Below are positions 24,940 through 25,563 of a stretch of DNA of 25,563 bases, piece by piece. The stretch's first letter is position 1. Each line of letters starts with the position of its first letter. The DNA is from Lentisphaeria bacterium. Its GTDB lineage: Bacteria; Verrucomicrobiota; Lentisphaeria; Oligosphaerales; Oligosphaeraceae. The notes under the pieces were generated by a model. The model did not search any database, had not been told where the DNA came from, and saw only the letters and a program-made list of their open reading frames with translations. Position numbers and translations under genes: made by a program. Location: NCBI GenBank assembly GCA_016303095.1, contig JAEDMH010000013.1:1-25563 (forward strand). Direction: 5' to 3'.

Positions 24940-24951
24940 ACCTCCCCGTCC

Positions 24952-25563
24952 ATGCCTCCCGTCGCCCACTTTTTCGCCTTGTATCTTAAACTCTTCTTCC
25001 TCCTGACTCCTTTCTTCGTCCTGGGAGTCTTTCTCTCCTTGACAGAGGAGGCGGACGCTCCCCTGCGCCGACGGCTGGCCATGCGGATCTCCCTGGGGGC
25101 CGCCGTGGTGACCCTGGTGATTTTTCTGCTGGGAACCCAAATCATGACGTTGTTCGACATTACCGTGGACGCCTTTCGGGCGGGGGCGGGGGTTCTCCTT
25201 CTCCTGACGGCGGTGAGCCTGGTCTTGGAGCAGAAGGGCGCGCCCCATCACCATCCCAACGCCGACCGTCTCCTCAATCTGGCAGTGGTTCCCATGGCCA
25301 CCCCCATCACCGCCGGCCCGGCCACCCTGGGCACCCTGATGGTCATGGGCACCTCCACCCCCTCCTGGGGGGAGAAAACCTTCACTGCCTGCGCCATTCT
25401 CCTGGCCTGCTTCTCCATCGGCGCCATGCTCCTGGCCTCCCAAAAGATCCAGAAGCTGCTGGGAAACGACAATATTGCCATCCTCAGCAAAATCACCGGA
25501 CTCATCCTGAGCGCCATGGCGGCCCAAATGATCGTCGCCGGGGTGAAGAACCTATGGCTGGCT
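24952..25563 (+). CDS. MarC-family integral membrane protein, 3' end outside window
   Basis: The frame stays open to the last base, giving 204 residues. It is a membrane protein with about six helices, matching the MarC (UPF0056) family: an N-terminal hydrophobic segment (YLKLFFLLTPFFVLGVFLSL), the second-half signature NLAVVPMATPITAGPATL (about 112-129) and a C-terminal helix ending GVKNLWLA. MarC proteins are usually 200-220 residues, so only a few residues are probably missing. The biochemical function of the family is unsettled; the link to antibiotic resistance implied by the name has not held up. It follows trkH by 12 bases. Confidence 0.87.
   Translation, partial: MPPVAHFFALYLKLFFLLTPFFVLGVFLSLTEEADAPLRRRLAMRISLGAAVVTLVIFLLGTQIMTLFDITVDAFRAGAGVLLLLTAVSLVLEQKGAPHHHPNADRLLNLAVVPMATPITAGPATLGTLMVMGTSTPSWGEKTFTACAILLACFSIGAMLLASQKIQKLLGNDNIAILSKITGLILSAMAAQMIVAGVKNLWLA

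Noticed and set aside
21468..24989. A 1173-residue open frame overlapping trkA and trkH
   Set aside because: The product is Pro/Arg/His-rich without domains; trkA and trkH in the other frames carry all their motifs.

Overview
The window looks like a piece of a GC-rich bacterial chromosome, most likely from the Lentisphaerae/Verrucomicrobia side of the PVC group. That placement is inference from gene content: a GH127 glycosidase beside an AraC regulator, a ThuA-like protein, a large ADP-ribosylglycohydrolase-family protein, a biotin-dependent sodium-pump decarboxylase, and dnaA standing apart from dnaN/recF/gyrB. No rRNA, tRNA or marker tree is available in the window. Many genes have C/T-rich leaders rather than a clear Shine-Dalgarno sequence.

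Layout, left to right. (1) 290-3103: a GH127 beta-L-arabinofuranosidase (minus) divergent from an AraC-type regulator (plus), a small carbohydrate-use module. (2) 3331-8893: oadG-oadA-oadB, a Na+-pumping oxaloacetate decarboxylase in the classical gamma-alpha-beta order, followed by a serA-like phosphoglycerate dehydrogenase. OadB carries an unusual secreted N-terminal domain. (3) 9121-11343: an HU/IHF-type DNA-binding protein and an asparagine synthetase-like protein with a worn glutaminase domain. (4) 11344-12549: an unrecognised 153-residue protein behind a folded 5' leader, then about 500 bp of repeats and small hairpins. (5) 12550-14774: dnaA (minus) and, upstream of it, a strong oriC candidate with three DnaA-box-like sites spaced exactly 11 bp apart. 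(6) 14775-18846: an ADP-ribosylglycohydrolase-family protein, a phosphohexomutase and hisI in tight same-strand order. (7) 18847-19428: a convergent non-coding stretch with nested inverted repeats, a row of hairpins and a clear minus-strand terminator. (8) 21438-19429, reading leftward: an FKBP-type prolyl isomerase with a Cys/His-rich insert, a ThuA-like protein and a doubtful small secreted protein, closed by that terminator. (9) 21925-25563: trkA, trkH and a marC-family gene cut by the window edge, with 12-base gaps.

Functionally the window is mostly housekeeping: Na+ and K+ transport, serine/asparagine/histidine metabolism, sugar-phosphate metabolism and replication initiation. No transposase, integrase, phage gene or CRISPR array was seen. 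The less ordinary items are the secreted domain on OadB, the metal-site-like insert in the FKBP protein, the phased origin paired with a changed DnaA recognition motif, and several strongly folded non-coding segments.
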